NCBI GenBank assembly: GCA_029945445.1
Contig: JAQSCO010000009.1
Span: forward strand, 219,150 to 283,149
DNA length: 64,000 bases
Direction: 5' to 3'
Source: Lacunisphaera sp.
GTDB taxonomy: Bacteria > Verrucomicrobiota > Verrucomicrobiia > Opitutales > Opitutaceae
The notes beneath the pieces were generated by a model. It saw only the letters and a program-made list of their open reading frames with translations, had not been told where the DNA came from and did not search any database. The position numbers were made by a program, and so were the translations under genes. Of this stretch, positions 49,229-58,357 are shown one piece after another. Numbering within the stretch: position 1 is the stretch's first letter; the number at the start of each line of letters is the position of its first letter.

Positions 49229-52102
49229 AGCCGCGTCGCGCTGCAACCGGCGGCCAATCCCAAGGTGAAGGCCTCCGAAGAAACCATCCAGATGAAGACG
49301 TTCGTCGTAACCGGGTCGAACATCCCGGTGGCGGCGGGCGCTTCGGATGTGCCGATTGTCGTTATCGGAAGAAAACAAATTGAATCGACCGGGATCCAAA
49401 CCAATCCCCTGGACCTGCTCAGAAAGAGCGTCCCGTCTTTCGCGGGCGGACGAAGCAATCAGGGCAATAGCAACGCGGCGAATTCCAATGTGGCCACGGG
49501 TGGTGGCTCCCAAATTTCCCTGCGCAACCTGCCGACGCTCCTGTTGGTCAATGGCCGGCGCGTCACTTACAACAGTATCAATGCCTCGGGCGGCAAAGCT
49601 TTCGTCGATATCAACATGTTTCCCATCTCCGCGATCGATCATATTGAGGTCTTGAGCGACGGAGCCTCGGCCATTTATGGCTCCGATGCGATTGGTGGGG
49701 TGGTCAACCTCATCCTGAAATCCCAGTATAACGGCGGCGAGATCGGCGGTCGCTACGCCGTGACCGGTAATTCGGGCCATTACAGCGAGAAATCGGGCTA
49801 CGCCGTCATCGGGGCTAAAAACGATTCGACCAGTGTGACCGTGACCGCCAGCTGGTCGAAGACCGACCCTTTGTTTCAAAACCAACGGGCCTTCAGCGAG
49901 AATAATCCCCGGGCTAACACCGCCCTGCCTGGCAGCGTCAGCGGGAATATACTGAATTATACCCTTCGATCGCCAAGTGCGACAAATCCGACCGGTAACA
50001 AAGCCACCGCGACGAGCTTTGCCGACCTGATCGCGAACGGGACCTATCTGGCTTCCGGAAGTGCGGCCATCGTGCCCTTCAACAACGCCCCGTATACCTC
50101 CATCTTGCAGGCCGCTGAGCTGAAATCAGCGACGCTCGATTTCGAAACGAAGCTCAACGATAGAATATCACTTTTTGGGAATGCCATTTACAGCGAAACC
50201 GACGCGTCAAATACGGCCGGCACCTCAATCTCCAGCCAAGTCCGGACCGGCATCATCGTTCCAGCCGGCTCACCCTTTAATCCAGTGACGACCGCCGTTT
50301 CGGGAGTTGTCGTTGGAACGACCCAAATCCCCAAGCAGACGTTTAACAGCTCCCGCGCCTATCTCTTCACCTTTGGCGCCCGGGGCAAGATCAGCGAGGA
50401 TTGGACTTGGGATATCGGCTATACCCACAGCTACAACAAGGTGATCCAGCGATTTACCAATACGCCGTTCCAACCCAATATTGCCAGTGCCATTGCGGGC
50501 GGCTATGATGCCAGTGGCAACGCCGTCTCCGGCGGCGCCTTCAGCAAGGTCATCGCCGGGTTCAACATCAACGGCCCGCTGGTCGTTCAGCCGGCGCTTG
50601 ATCCCTTTGCGCGCTCCGACGCCAATCCGGCCTCGTTCGCGAACGTGTATGGCACTGAGGTGGCGAAAACCGACGCCTCGCTTAGCTCGCTCGACGCCAA
50701 GCTTGTCGGAACGATTTTCTCCCTACCGGCGGGCAAAATCGGGTTCGCGGTCGGTGGCGCAATCCGTCTGGAGACACTGTCGGCAACGCCGGATGATAAT
50801 TCCTATAATACCAGCACCGATCCTACCAAGCACAACTGGGCCTCGGGTTCGTTTTTCTTTGATAAGTTCTCCCATAGTCGCGGAGTCAAAGCCTACTACG
50901 CAGAGCTTCGCACCCCTCTCACCAGCGCGACTTGGAACGTTCCGGGATTCCATGCGCTTGATCTGTCTCTCGCGGGCCGCTCAGAGACCTACACCGATAA
51001 TGGCAACTCGCGGGTCCCTAAGGTCGGTTTCCGTTGGCAGCCGGTCGACGAGCAATTCGCCGTTCGCTTCACCTATTCCAAAGCTTTCTCCGCCCCGACA
51101 TTGTTCGACGAGTTTGGCCCTCCAACCTACTCTCTCAATCCGGTGGCATTCAGTGGCATCAACCCGGGTGTCAGTGCAAATACCGGCAACGGACCCAATC
51201 CTAGCGTCGCTCCTGCCCTAGCCTGGTCTCGCTCAATTGGAGTGGTCTACTCTCCGAAGTTTATCAAAGGCCTGACCATTTCGGCCAATCACATCAACGT
51301 GATCGAAACGGGATTCCAAGCCGGAATCGACACAATCAACATCTTCGCCAGCGTCAATTCACTCGGGGCCGCTTCGCCCTATTTCAGCCAGGTGGCGCTC
51401 AACGCCGCACCCGGGCAGCCGGGGGCGTCAAATGCGTCCTTTGCGGCTCCCGGTTCCCTCTACGCGGCTTTGAACAGCCCAGCCTACACGAACAATGTCT
51501 ACGCGCTGGATCACAAGATCAACTCCGGCGGGGTGCAGACCAAGGCCATTGACTTCACCATCGACTATGAGCTGCCGACGGCGCACGCGGGGCGATTTAA
51601 TTTTTCGACGACGGGAAGCTACCTGTATTCGGTGCTGGTCTCGACCAAACCTGGCGCCCCGTATACTCAATATGCCGGAACTTCGACCAATGGCTTCCTC
51701 AATGGCGGTTCCAATGCGAAGTGGAGCGTCTATTCGACCGCCAACTGGCACTACAATGAATGGGACCTCCTGATCGGCAATCTCCACAGAACCCGCATGA
51801 TTGATATCAGCAGCGGTGCCGTTCCTGCTGTTTGGCTCGCGACTAATCCCGCCACGTATATCTCCTCCTATACTTCTTGGGATCTGCAGGTCGGCTATTC
51901 AATCCGGAAGCAGATGGCGAACCGCCTCTGGAGCCGGCTCAAGGGAGTTAACGTCAGAGTCGGGCTGAACAATGTGTTCAACCGCATGCCACCTCTTGCC
52001 CCTCTGTCGCAACCGCTCGCCAGGAACAATAACAACGCAGACGTGGGAGCCTACAGTCCGATCGGGAGACTGCTCTACGTCTCGGTCAGCACTAAGTTCT
52101 AA
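48857..52102 (+). CDS. TonB-dependent transducer-type receptor 1 (STN domain, large barrel)
   Basis: 1081 residues from the ATG at 48857. Signal peptide about 1-45, STN domain (about 50-125: FELPADSAEKSLKRLADQSGVEV ... ATHALIAGR), TonB-box-like TIQMKTFVVTGSNI, a plug (NPLDLLRKSVPSF, LRNLPTLLLVNGRR, VLSDGASAIYGSDAIGGVVN) of the BtuB/vitamin/oligosaccharide-like rather than FhuA-like type, and a large barrel ending YVSVSTKF. The STN domain and the adjacent fecI/fecR indicate signalling on ligand binding. Codon use is visibly less GC-biased than the PstS-like island. The ligand is unknown. Confidence 0.92.
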   Translation: MIPLNVFGLFASLSSGALRGAKRLSSLAVIFSAGLGLLHSANLHAAESLKRNFELPADSAEKSLKRLADQSGVEVVLGTEVASKVKTNAVRGEFSPLEAATRMLEGTELSVEEDPATHALIAGRSRVALQPAANPKVKASEETIQMKTFVVTGSNIPVAAGASDVPIVVIGRKQIESTGIQTNPLDLLRKSVPSFAGGRSNQGNSNAANSNVATGGGSQISLRNLPTLLLVNGRRVTYNSINASGGKAFVDINMFPISAIDHIEVLSDGASAIYGSDAIGGVVNLILKSQYNGGEIGGRYAVTGNSGHYSEKSGYAVIGAKNDSTSVTVTASWSKTDPLFQNQRAFSENNPRANTALPGSVSGNILNYTLRSPSATNPTGNKATATSFADLIANGTYLASGSAAIVPFNNAPYTSILQAAELKSATLDFETKLNDRISLFGNAIYSETDASNTAGTSISSQVRTGIIVPAGSPFNPVTTAVSGVVVGTTQIPKQTFNSSRAYLFTFGARGKISEDWTWDIGYTHSYNKVIQRFTNTPFQPNIASAIAGGYDASGNAVSGGAFSKVIAGFNINGPLVVQPALDPFARSDANPASFANVYGTEVAKTDASLSSLDAKLVGTIFSLPAGKIGFAVGGAIRLETLSATPDDNSYNTSTDPTKHNWASGSFFFDKFSHSRGVKAYYAELRTPLTSATWNVPGFHALDLSLAGRSETYTDNGNSRVPKVGFRWQPVDEQFAVRFTYSKAFSAPTLFDEFGPPTYSLNPVAFSGINPGVSANTGNGPNPSVAPALAWSRSIGVVYSPKFIKGLTISANHINVIETGFQAGIDTINIFASVNSLGAASPYFSQVALNAAPGQPGASNASFAAPGSLYAALNSPAYTNNVYALDHKINSGGVQTKAIDFTIDYELPTAHAGRFNFSTTGSYLYSVLVSTKPGAPYTQYAGTSTNGFLNGGSNAKWSVYSTANWHYNEWDLLIGNLHRTRMIDISSGAVPAVWLATNPATYISSYTSWDLQVGYSIRKQMANRLWSRLKGVNVRVGLNNVFNRMPPLAPLSQPLARNNNNADVGAYSPIGRLLYVSVSTKF

Positions 52103-52312
52103 TTGCCAGAGACGAACTTTATCAACGTGGCCGCTTGAGCAGGATTTTGCGGTCGAGCTTTAAGAGAAGCGCGAGTGCCGGAAGATATCTGCGGAATAAT
52201 AATGGAATTATCTCCCCCGCTGGTTGCCACCATCAGCGGAGTGGTTCTGCCGGCTCGTCCCATATTTATATCATTATCCGCCACTGCTCCTAAACTAAAA
52301 CACCCAGAAAAC

Positions 52313-53098
52313 ATGAAGACTATCTGTCACTATATTTTTGTTGCTGCCGCGTTTGCGCTCACGCTCCCGCTGGCATGTCGGGCGGAAGCACAAGACGAAG
52401 GTCCGGTGAGCATCGTGCAGACTTACAAGGTCACGCCCGCGCACCGTCCGGCCTTCCGGACTTGGCTGGAAACGCAAGGCAGCCAGCAGTTCGCCGCCTG
52501 GAAGAAAGCCGGCACGATCATGGATTATCTTATCCTGTTGAATCCCTACATCGCGAACGACACCTCGGACGACGTCATGATCGTCATCGATTTTCCAAAC
52601 TTTTTCGCTACCGCCGCCTGGCGCCAGATCGAACGAAAGATGCCCGGAGGATTGCCGCCGGAAGCCCTGAAACTCGCGACGCCGCAGCCCACCGTTTTGA
52701 CCGATCTCCTTGCGCGATTCGATGATCCTTCCATCGATTTGGCCAAAGCCGCCTTCCAGATCACCAAATTCAAAGCTCCCTCGGCGGCGGCTTACTCCCA
52801 TTTCGTTAAGCACTTTACCTCACCCCAGTTTGCCGCGCTGAGGGACAAAGCGCATGTGATCTCAGGTTTTCGTTCGTATCTGAACCGGGAGCAAACCTCC
52901 CAGAGCTGGGATGCGATCATTATCGTGCAAGCTCCCAGCTGGGCCGCGCTGATGAGCGCGGAGAGCTTCAAGGCTGGGATCCGCGCGGATCTGGCCGCCG
53001 CCGACCCGGAATTCAAGAAAATGATGGAGACGCGGAAGACCATCCGAACGGAGACCTCCATAACGAATCTTGACGCGGTGATCCCTTCCGGGCCCTGA
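52313..53098 (+). CDS. Secreted alpha/beta protein, possibly dimeric-barrel fold
   Basis: 261 residues; signal peptide 1-23 (TLPLACRA). The mature chain shows two similar halves, each starting with a strand ending in a hydrophobic core (VSIVQTYKVTPAHRPAFRTWLE; AAFQITKFKAPSAAAYSHFVK) and containing amphipathic helices, as in dimeric alpha-beta barrel proteins. Similar units occur in the N-terminus of the protein at 20024 and in 55896. It lies between the twin receptor genes, so it is probably part of their uptake system. No catalytic residues are recognised. Confidence 0.72.
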   Translation: MKTICHYIFVAAAFALTLPLACRAEAQDEGPVSIVQTYKVTPAHRPAFRTWLETQGSQQFAAWKKAGTIMDYLILLNPYIANDTSDDVMIVIDFPNFFATAAWRQIERKMPGGLPPEALKLATPQPTVLTDLLARFDDPSIDLAKAAFQITKFKAPSAAAYSHFVKHFTSPQFAALRDKAHVISGFRSYLNREQTSQSWDAIIIVQAPSWAALMSAESFKAGIRADLAAADPEFKKMMETRKTIRTETSITNLDAVIPSGP

Positions 53099-53181
53099 CG
53101 CAGCCCTCTCCTCAACATTCCAATCCCAAAGTCGAAAGGCGGTCTCCCGCGGCCACGACTGGCGAAGCGCGAGGGCCGGTT

Positions 53182-53275
53182 GGAAAATATACGTAAGGGG
53201 TATTCGCGCCTGCTTCGTCACAAGTAGTAACCAGTGCAAGTGGACTGGCCACCCCCAACCCCACTAACAGGATTT
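53182..53275 (+). promoter_or_regulatory. Conserved upstream element of receptor 2 (putative ECF sigma promoter)
   Basis: Second copy of the block at 48761: GGAAAA (53182), ACGTAAGGGG, CGTCAC and the near-perfect dyad GTCAC-N5-GTAAC (53217-53231). The distance to the start codon is 94 bp against 96 bp in copy 1. Confidence 0.6.
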
Positions 53276-53648
53276 ATGATACCCCTTAATGTCTTTGGCT
53301 CATTTGCCCCGCGGCCGTCTGGCGCCCATGGCGGCGCCCCACGCCTGGGTTCGCTCACCGCCCTTTTTGCTCTGGTGCTGGCACTGCTGCATCCGGTGAA
53401 CCTCCGCGCGGAGGAAGGTAAGAAAAGAGATTTTGACTTGCCGGCCGATGTAGCGGAAAAATCACTGAAACGCTTGGCAAGCCAATCGGGGGTTGAAGTC
53501 GTGGTGGGCACCGAGGTGGCGTCCAAGGTGAGGACGAATGCGGTGCGCGGCGAGTTTTCGCCGCTGGTAGCGGCAACGCGCATGCTGAGTGGCACGGAAC
53601 TCTCGGTGGATGAAGACCAGGCCACGCATGCCCTGATTGTCGGGCGCC
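53182..53648 (+). repeat. Promoter-plus-STN duplicated block, copy 2
   Basis: Counterpart of 48761-49228. DNA identity is evident through GATTTATGATACCCC, the signal peptide start and the STN domain, then ends at the linker to the barrel. Confidence 0.75.
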
Positions 53649-55858
53649 GGCCCCTCGCGCCACCGGCGCCGGGCACTCCGCAGCAAAGCAACGCGGTCGA
53701 AGCGATCGGCGGCAACGAGGTCGTGCAACTTGAAACGTATCGCGTTTCCACCGCCCTGGGACGGTATGCGGAGGAGAACACCTCCGCCGGCAGCAAGATG
53801 CCGATCGCGACCAAGAATCTCCCCGCGACGGTGCAGATCTTCAACGCCTCGGCCATCAAGGACCGCGTGGCCGAGACCCTCGACGATATCTATCCCTACG
53901 TCGTCGGCATGGCGCGGGAGGCGCCGATCAGCAATGGCTTCAACATCCGCGGCTTCACGGCGCAGAGCGGCGGCACCCAGCAAAACATCCAGATCGACAA
54001 CCTGCCCGGTTCGGCCTCGCGCTATTCCTCGCCCAGCACCGTCAACGTGGACCGGGTTGAGATTGTGAAGGGGCCGACGTCCGTGCTCTACGGCAAACTC
54101 AACCCCGGCGGGCTCGTCAACATCATCACCAAGCGGCCCAAGGAAAAGCACGAGACGAACATTTCCGGTTCGGTGAGCTCCTACGCAGGCACGCTCAGTT
54201 CGGCGGGGGAGGACATGAGCTTCAAGGCGTCGCTTGACCAGACCGGGCCGATCGACGCGGCCAAACACTGGCTCTACCGGGTCATCGTGGCGGGGGACGA
54301 CGTGCAGTCCTGGCGTCCCTACGGCTACTTCAAGAATTACTACTTCTATCCCTCCCTGACCTACCGCTGGAACGAGAAGACATCCTTCACGCTGCAGTTG
54401 GAGGTCGTGCGGGAGAAACGGCAGTATGATAACTCGATTCCCTATCCGCCGTCGAACAACCCCGCGAATCTGCCGGCGTCCCGCACATTCTATATGGACA
54501 AGGATACGCCCGAGCGGGACTCCGGGGAGGTCATCAATGCCTTCTTCCAGCACTTGTTTGCGAACAACTGGAAGCTCTCGGTCGGCACGCGCAGTGTTTT
54601 CCACGCTGACGGCGTGCGCGCTTACCGGATTAACCAGGTCTTCTCCCCGGTGGTCGTGGCAAATCCGATCGCCAACTCCACGGTGAAGCGCACATTTTTC
54701 GACCGGACCATCAGCCGCGAATACAATTTCGTGGACGCTAATATCTACGGTGATTTCGGCCCGGAAAATTTCCGGCATACCCTGCTGTTCGGCGTGAACG
54801 GCGGAGTGGAGCGTTCCGATTCCGATTTTCCCATCAGCGGCGTCAACGCCAGCGGAGCCAACGCGGCCAAGGCCTTGTTCGATTTTGTCAATTACTACCA
54901 ACCGGTAACTGGGTTGTCCCCCATTCCGGCGCCCGGCACACAGATCGCCCCACGGCGCACCATCGTTTATTATTACAACTACGGGGCCTACGTCTCGGAC
55001 CGCATGAAGTTTGGGCGCCATTGGAACGTTCTCCTCGGGCTGCGCCATGACCGCCAGGATGCGGACTCGATCGAGGTCTTCAGCCAGCTCGGCAAGAAGG
55101 GCAAGGTCAGCGCCACGCTGCCGACGGCGGGCCTGGTCTTCGAGGCGAACGACGCCTTCACGTTCTACCTCAGCACCAACCGTTCGTTCCGCCCCGCGCC
55201 GGCCGATGCCAACGTCGATGAGAACGGCCGCGTTGATTTTCCGCCCGAGAAGGGGAGCCAGCTGGAGTTCGGCATCAAGTCGCAGTTGTTCGACAAGCGG
55301 CTCATCGTCAATTTCTCCGCCTACCGGATCACGAAGCAGAATGTCCTGGAGGCCACCGGCACTTTTGCCGCCAACGGCGTGGCCATCAGCCGGATTCAGG
55401 GCGAGCAACGGAGCGAGGGCGTGGAGCTGGAGGGGATCTGGCTGCCCCGGCCCAACTGGCAGATCCAGGCGGGAGGGACCTACATCGACGCCAAGGTCAC
55501 CAAGTCCAGCAACCCCGTGTTCATCGGCCGTCGCATGGTCAACGTGGCCCGCGCGAGCGGCAATCTCTGGACCCGCTACAACGTGCCCAACGGGGCGCTG
55601 CGCGGATTCGGTGCGGGGCTGGGCGTGATCATGCAGGGCAAGCGCCTTGCCGGCACGCCCACCACGCAGACGTCCTCCTACATGCTGCCCGGCTATACGC
55701 GCTTCGACACGGCGTTCTACTACCAGATGAAGCGCTATGATTTTGCGCTGAACATAACAAACGTGATCGACCGCAAATACATCGCCAGCTCGGGCGAGAA
55801 CGCCGTTTTCCCGGCTGAACCGCGGCGCGTGACACTTTCCGCGAGCCACCGGTTTTGA
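53276..55858 (+). CDS. TonB-dependent transducer-type receptor 2 (STN domain, siderophore-type barrel)
   Basis: 860 residues from the ATG at 53276. Signal peptide and STN domain (FDLPADVAEKSLKRLASQSGVEV...) closely match receptor 1, but the rest is FhuA/FhuE-like: TonB box VVQLETYRVST, plug LPATVQIFNASAI, FNIRGFTAQSGGTQQNIQI and GPTSVLYGKLNPGG, barrel ending in phenylalanine (LSASHRF). It is therefore a hybrid with the signalling front of receptor 1 on a siderophore-type receptor. It resembles the STN-less receptor at 16260 in plug and barrel. Likely imports a ferric chelate and signals through the local FecR/FecI. Confidence 0.93.
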   Translation: MIPLNVFGSFAPRPSGAHGGAPRLGSLTALFALVLALLHPVNLRAEEGKKRDFDLPADVAEKSLKRLASQSGVEVVVGTEVASKVRTNAVRGEFSPLVAATRMLSGTELSVDEDQATHALIVGRRPLAPPAPGTPQQSNAVEAIGGNEVVQLETYRVSTALGRYAEENTSAGSKMPIATKNLPATVQIFNASAIKDRVAETLDDIYPYVVGMAREAPISNGFNIRGFTAQSGGTQQNIQIDNLPGSASRYSSPSTVNVDRVEIVKGPTSVLYGKLNPGGLVNIITKRPKEKHETNISGSVSSYAGTLSSAGEDMSFKASLDQTGPIDAAKHWLYRVIVAGDDVQSWRPYGYFKNYYFYPSLTYRWNEKTSFTLQLEVVREKRQYDNSIPYPPSNNPANLPASRTFYMDKDTPERDSGEVINAFFQHLFANNWKLSVGTRSVFHADGVRAYRINQVFSPVVVANPIANSTVKRTFFDRTISREYNFVDANIYGDFGPENFRHTLLFGVNGGVERSDSDFPISGVNASGANAAKALFDFVNYYQPVTGLSPIPAPGTQIAPRRTIVYYYNYGAYVSDRMKFGRHWNVLLGLRHDRQDADSIEVFSQLGKKGKVSATLPTAGLVFEANDAFTFYLSTNRSFRPAPADANVDENGRVDFPPEKGSQLEFGIKSQLFDKRLIVNFSAYRITKQNVLEATGTFAANGVAISRIQGEQRSEGVELEGIWLPRPNWQIQAGGTYIDAKVTKSSNPVFIGRRMVNVARASGNLWTRYNVPNGALRGFGAGLGVIMQGKRLAGTPTTQTSSYMLPGYTRFDTAFYYQMKRYDFALNITNVIDRKYIASSGENAVFPAEPRRVTLSASHRF

Positions 55859-55895
55859 TGACTGAGTGAATCCAACCACCTCCCAACGAATTTTT

Positions 55896-57506
55896 ATGAA
55901 ATCCACCATCTCCCTCCCCGTTGCCCTCTTCGCGCAGCCGGCTGCTCCGGTCGGGCGCCGCTTCGCCTCACTCTTTACCCTCCTTCCTCTCCGCGCCACG
56001 GTGCTCGCGCTACTGACTCTTGGAGCCGGCGCCGATCAGGCCCTGGCCAAGGCGCCCAAAAGCGCGGGCGATGACGGCGTGGCCATCTACCAGAGCATCG
56101 TGCGCGATGAACCCACCGCGCCCGAGTGGAATGGCCGCGGTGCGCCGCGGTGGATCCGGTTCACCCGCGAGCGCGTCAAGGCCGGCGGCCTGGCGGGCCT
56201 GTTCAAGAGCCACGCCGTGCGCTCCACGGTGCTGACGGAGGGCCAGTGGCCCCGCAACACCGTGACGCTGCGCCCGCTTTCCGGGCCGCAGGAAATCTGG
56301 TCGTTTACCGGCTACAACGAGACCTACGCCTGGGGCGACGAGGATCCGGCCCTGCTCGACCGGGCGCCGGCGCTGAAGGCCCGCCTGGAGCAAATTGAAC
56401 AGGACGATGCGGCCTTCACCACGGAGAAGCGCGACCTGGTGCTCCGCTACAAGCCGGACCTGAGCTATCAGCCTGACTTCGATTGGTCCGAAGTGCGCGT
56501 GTTCAGCTTCACTGTGCGGAAGATCCGCAAGGCGGACGAAGAGAAATTCAAGGAGTGGTGCCGCAAGGTCAGCGCCCGCCATGCCCAGTTCAATATTCCC
56601 GAACACCTGCTCATCTATTCGACCGCTTCTGGCGACACGGACAAAGTCTATTTCCAGATCAGCCCGTTTCGCTCGGTGCGGGACTTCGACCTGGTGAGCA
56701 ACTCGCATCCGGCCTCCAAGGATTCCCAGGAACTGTTCGACCTGATGAAGGCCGCGGTCGAATGGGAGGAGAGCTCCATCTTCTATGTGGACTCCGCCGC
56801 CAGTCACGTGACGCCGGAGTTCGCCACGCCCAATTTCGCTCGCGCCATCGATCCCTATTGGGGGGTGAATCCAAGCGCGATCGTGTCCACGCCCGATGGC
56901 GTGAAGGAGCCCGTCGCGCTGGACAAGCTCCCGGCGGCGGTGCGCGACGCCGTCAAGCAGACCGTGGGCACCGGCCGCCTGCTCAAGGTGGTGCAGACGA
57001 CGCGCAATGGCAGCTCGCAGTATGCCGCCCATTACTGGGAGAAGCCCAAGTATTTCGCCGATGGCCGCCCCGCCATCTACAAGGTGCCGGATGTGACCAA
57101 GAAGGCGATCACGGTTGAAGAGTTGCCGGCCGTGGTCCAGCCGCTGGTCAAGGCGGAGATCGATGTCTGCATGAAATACGAGCTGAATCTTCGCGAGGGC
57201 AAGGACCCGCAATACGAATTGGTCCTGGTGATTCCCGGCCGGTCAAACCTGGTCGGCGGCGCGCTGATCAAGGATGTCATCTACGACGCCACCGGCAAGA
57301 TCCTGGCCGTGGAAGCGCAGGTCGCCCTGGAGGATGTGCCGGAGGTTCCGCGCGCGCTCTTCAAGCAGGCCATCGTCGGCGGCCAGCTGCTGAATGTGCA
57401 GCAACTGACCAAGGACGGCACCATCATTTATGAGGGTCGCATCGGCAAAATCCAGAACTTCACCAGCGACGGCCGGCTTATTTCGGCCGACGCGGATGCC
57501 AAATAA
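55896..57506 (+). CDS. Secreted two-part protein: alpha/beta domain and PepSY-like repeats
   Basis: 536 residues from the ATG at 55896 (a GTG at 55866 is possible). A long N-terminal hydrophobic segment (about 30-58) should be a signal peptide. The first half has strand-helix units comparable to those of the protein at 52313 (VRVFSFTVRKIRKADEEKFKEW). The second half contains PepSY-like repeats (KLPAAVRDAVKQTVGTGRLLKVVQ; VPEVPRALFKQAIVGGQLLNVQQL). It lies directly downstream of receptor 2 and is probably its periplasmic partner. Function unknown. Confidence 0.72.
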   Translation: MKSTISLPVALFAQPAAPVGRRFASLFTLLPLRATVLALLTLGAGADQALAKAPKSAGDDGVAIYQSIVRDEPTAPEWNGRGAPRWIRFTRERVKAGGLAGLFKSHAVRSTVLTEGQWPRNTVTLRPLSGPQEIWSFTGYNETYAWGDEDPALLDRAPALKARLEQIEQDDAAFTTEKRDLVLRYKPDLSYQPDFDWSEVRVFSFTVRKIRKADEEKFKEWCRKVSARHAQFNIPEHLLIYSTASGDTDKVYFQISPFRSVRDFDLVSNSHPASKDSQELFDLMKAAVEWEESSIFYVDSAASHVTPEFATPNFARAIDPYWGVNPSAIVSTPDGVKEPVALDKLPAAVRDAVKQTVGTGRLLKVVQTTRNGSSQYAAHYWEKPKYFADGRPAIYKVPDVTKKAITVEELPAVVQPLVKAEIDVCMKYELNLREGKDPQYELVLVIPGRSNLVGGALIKDVIYDATGKILAVEAQVALEDVPEVPRALFKQAIVGGQLLNVQQLTKDGTIIYEGRIGKIQNFTSDGRLISADADAK

Positions 57507-57533
57507 CCCGTCCACCCCGTCCGCTCGAACCCC

Positions 57534-58253
57534 ATGAAGGCACCTTCTGTTTCCCGTTTGCTCGTGATCGCCCTGGCTCTGGTCGCCTGGGTGATCCCGC
57601 CCGCCTCGGCGGCGCCAAACCCCGCGCTTAAGGGCAAGAAGCTGCTCTACGTCGGGGCATCGACCGCCGAAGACAAGGCCCTCGATGAAGCCCCACAGCG
57701 CTACCTCGTCTCGCTTGGCTTCACGGTGAGGTTTGCGGATCAAACTGAACCGGGCGCGGTCGCCGACGATCAGGATGTGGTGGTCATCGGCTCCACGTGC
57801 CAGTCGCGGGTCGTCATGGGAAAATTCCGCGATACGCGCGCCGCCGTGGTGCTGATGGAAAGCTTCGTGGCGGATGATATGGGTATCACCGGGCTGCGCC
57901 TGGGCGTCGATTATGGTGAGGATCAAAGGAACCTGCCGATCCTCCTCGTTAACGCCCCGCATCCGATGCAGGCCGGGTTACCCAATGGCATGTTGTGCGT
58001 GCACAAGACCAAGACGCCCTCGCTCCACTGGGGCAAAGCGATGAATGGCGCCACGGTTATCGCCGTCATTGCGGGCGAACCGGACAAGGCCGCGATCTTC
58101 GGCTACGAGAAGGGCGCATTGATGGGCGACAATTTCACCGCCCCGGCCCGCCGTGTTGTGCTCTTCGTCAACACTGAGACGTTCCCCCTGATCAACGACA
58201 AGGGGCTCAAGCTGGTTGAAGCGTCGCTGGCCTGGGCGGTCGGCGCCCTCTGA
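57534..58253 (+). CDS. Secreted protein, possibly ThuA/GATase1-like fold
   Basis: 239 residues; signal peptide 1-26 (VIPPASA). KKLLYVGAST, QRYLVSLGFTVRFAD, DVVVIGSTCQSR and AIFGYEKGALMGDNFTAPARRVVLFVN give an alternating beta/alpha pattern resembling ThuA or class I amidotransferase-like proteins, without a clear catalytic triad. It is the fourth gene after receptor 2's promoter and presumably part of the same transcript. Function not recognised. Confidence 0.65.
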   Translation: MKAPSVSRLLVIALALVAWVIPPASAAPNPALKGKKLLYVGASTAEDKALDEAPQRYLVSLGFTVRFADQTEPGAVADDQDVVVIGSTCQSRVVMGKFRDTRAAVVLMESFVADDMGITGLRLGVDYGEDQRNLPILLVNAPHPMQAGLPNGMLCVHKTKTPSLHWGKAMNGATVIAVIAGEPDKAAIFGYEKGALMGDNFTAPARRVVLFVNTETFPLINDKGLKLVEASLAWAVGAL

Positions 58254-58357
58254 GCGCGAAAAACTCCGCCAACCCCTGAACAATCCGCGACGGCCTGTGG
58301 CGCAGACACGGCAAGCCCGTGTCTGCGGCCGCCTCCGCCCCACCTCTCCCTTCAGTC

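Noticed and set aside
53462..55999. 845-codon open frame antisense to receptor 2
   Set aside because: The same reasoning applies: absence of stop codons is a by-product of high GC and codon choice on the coding strand.
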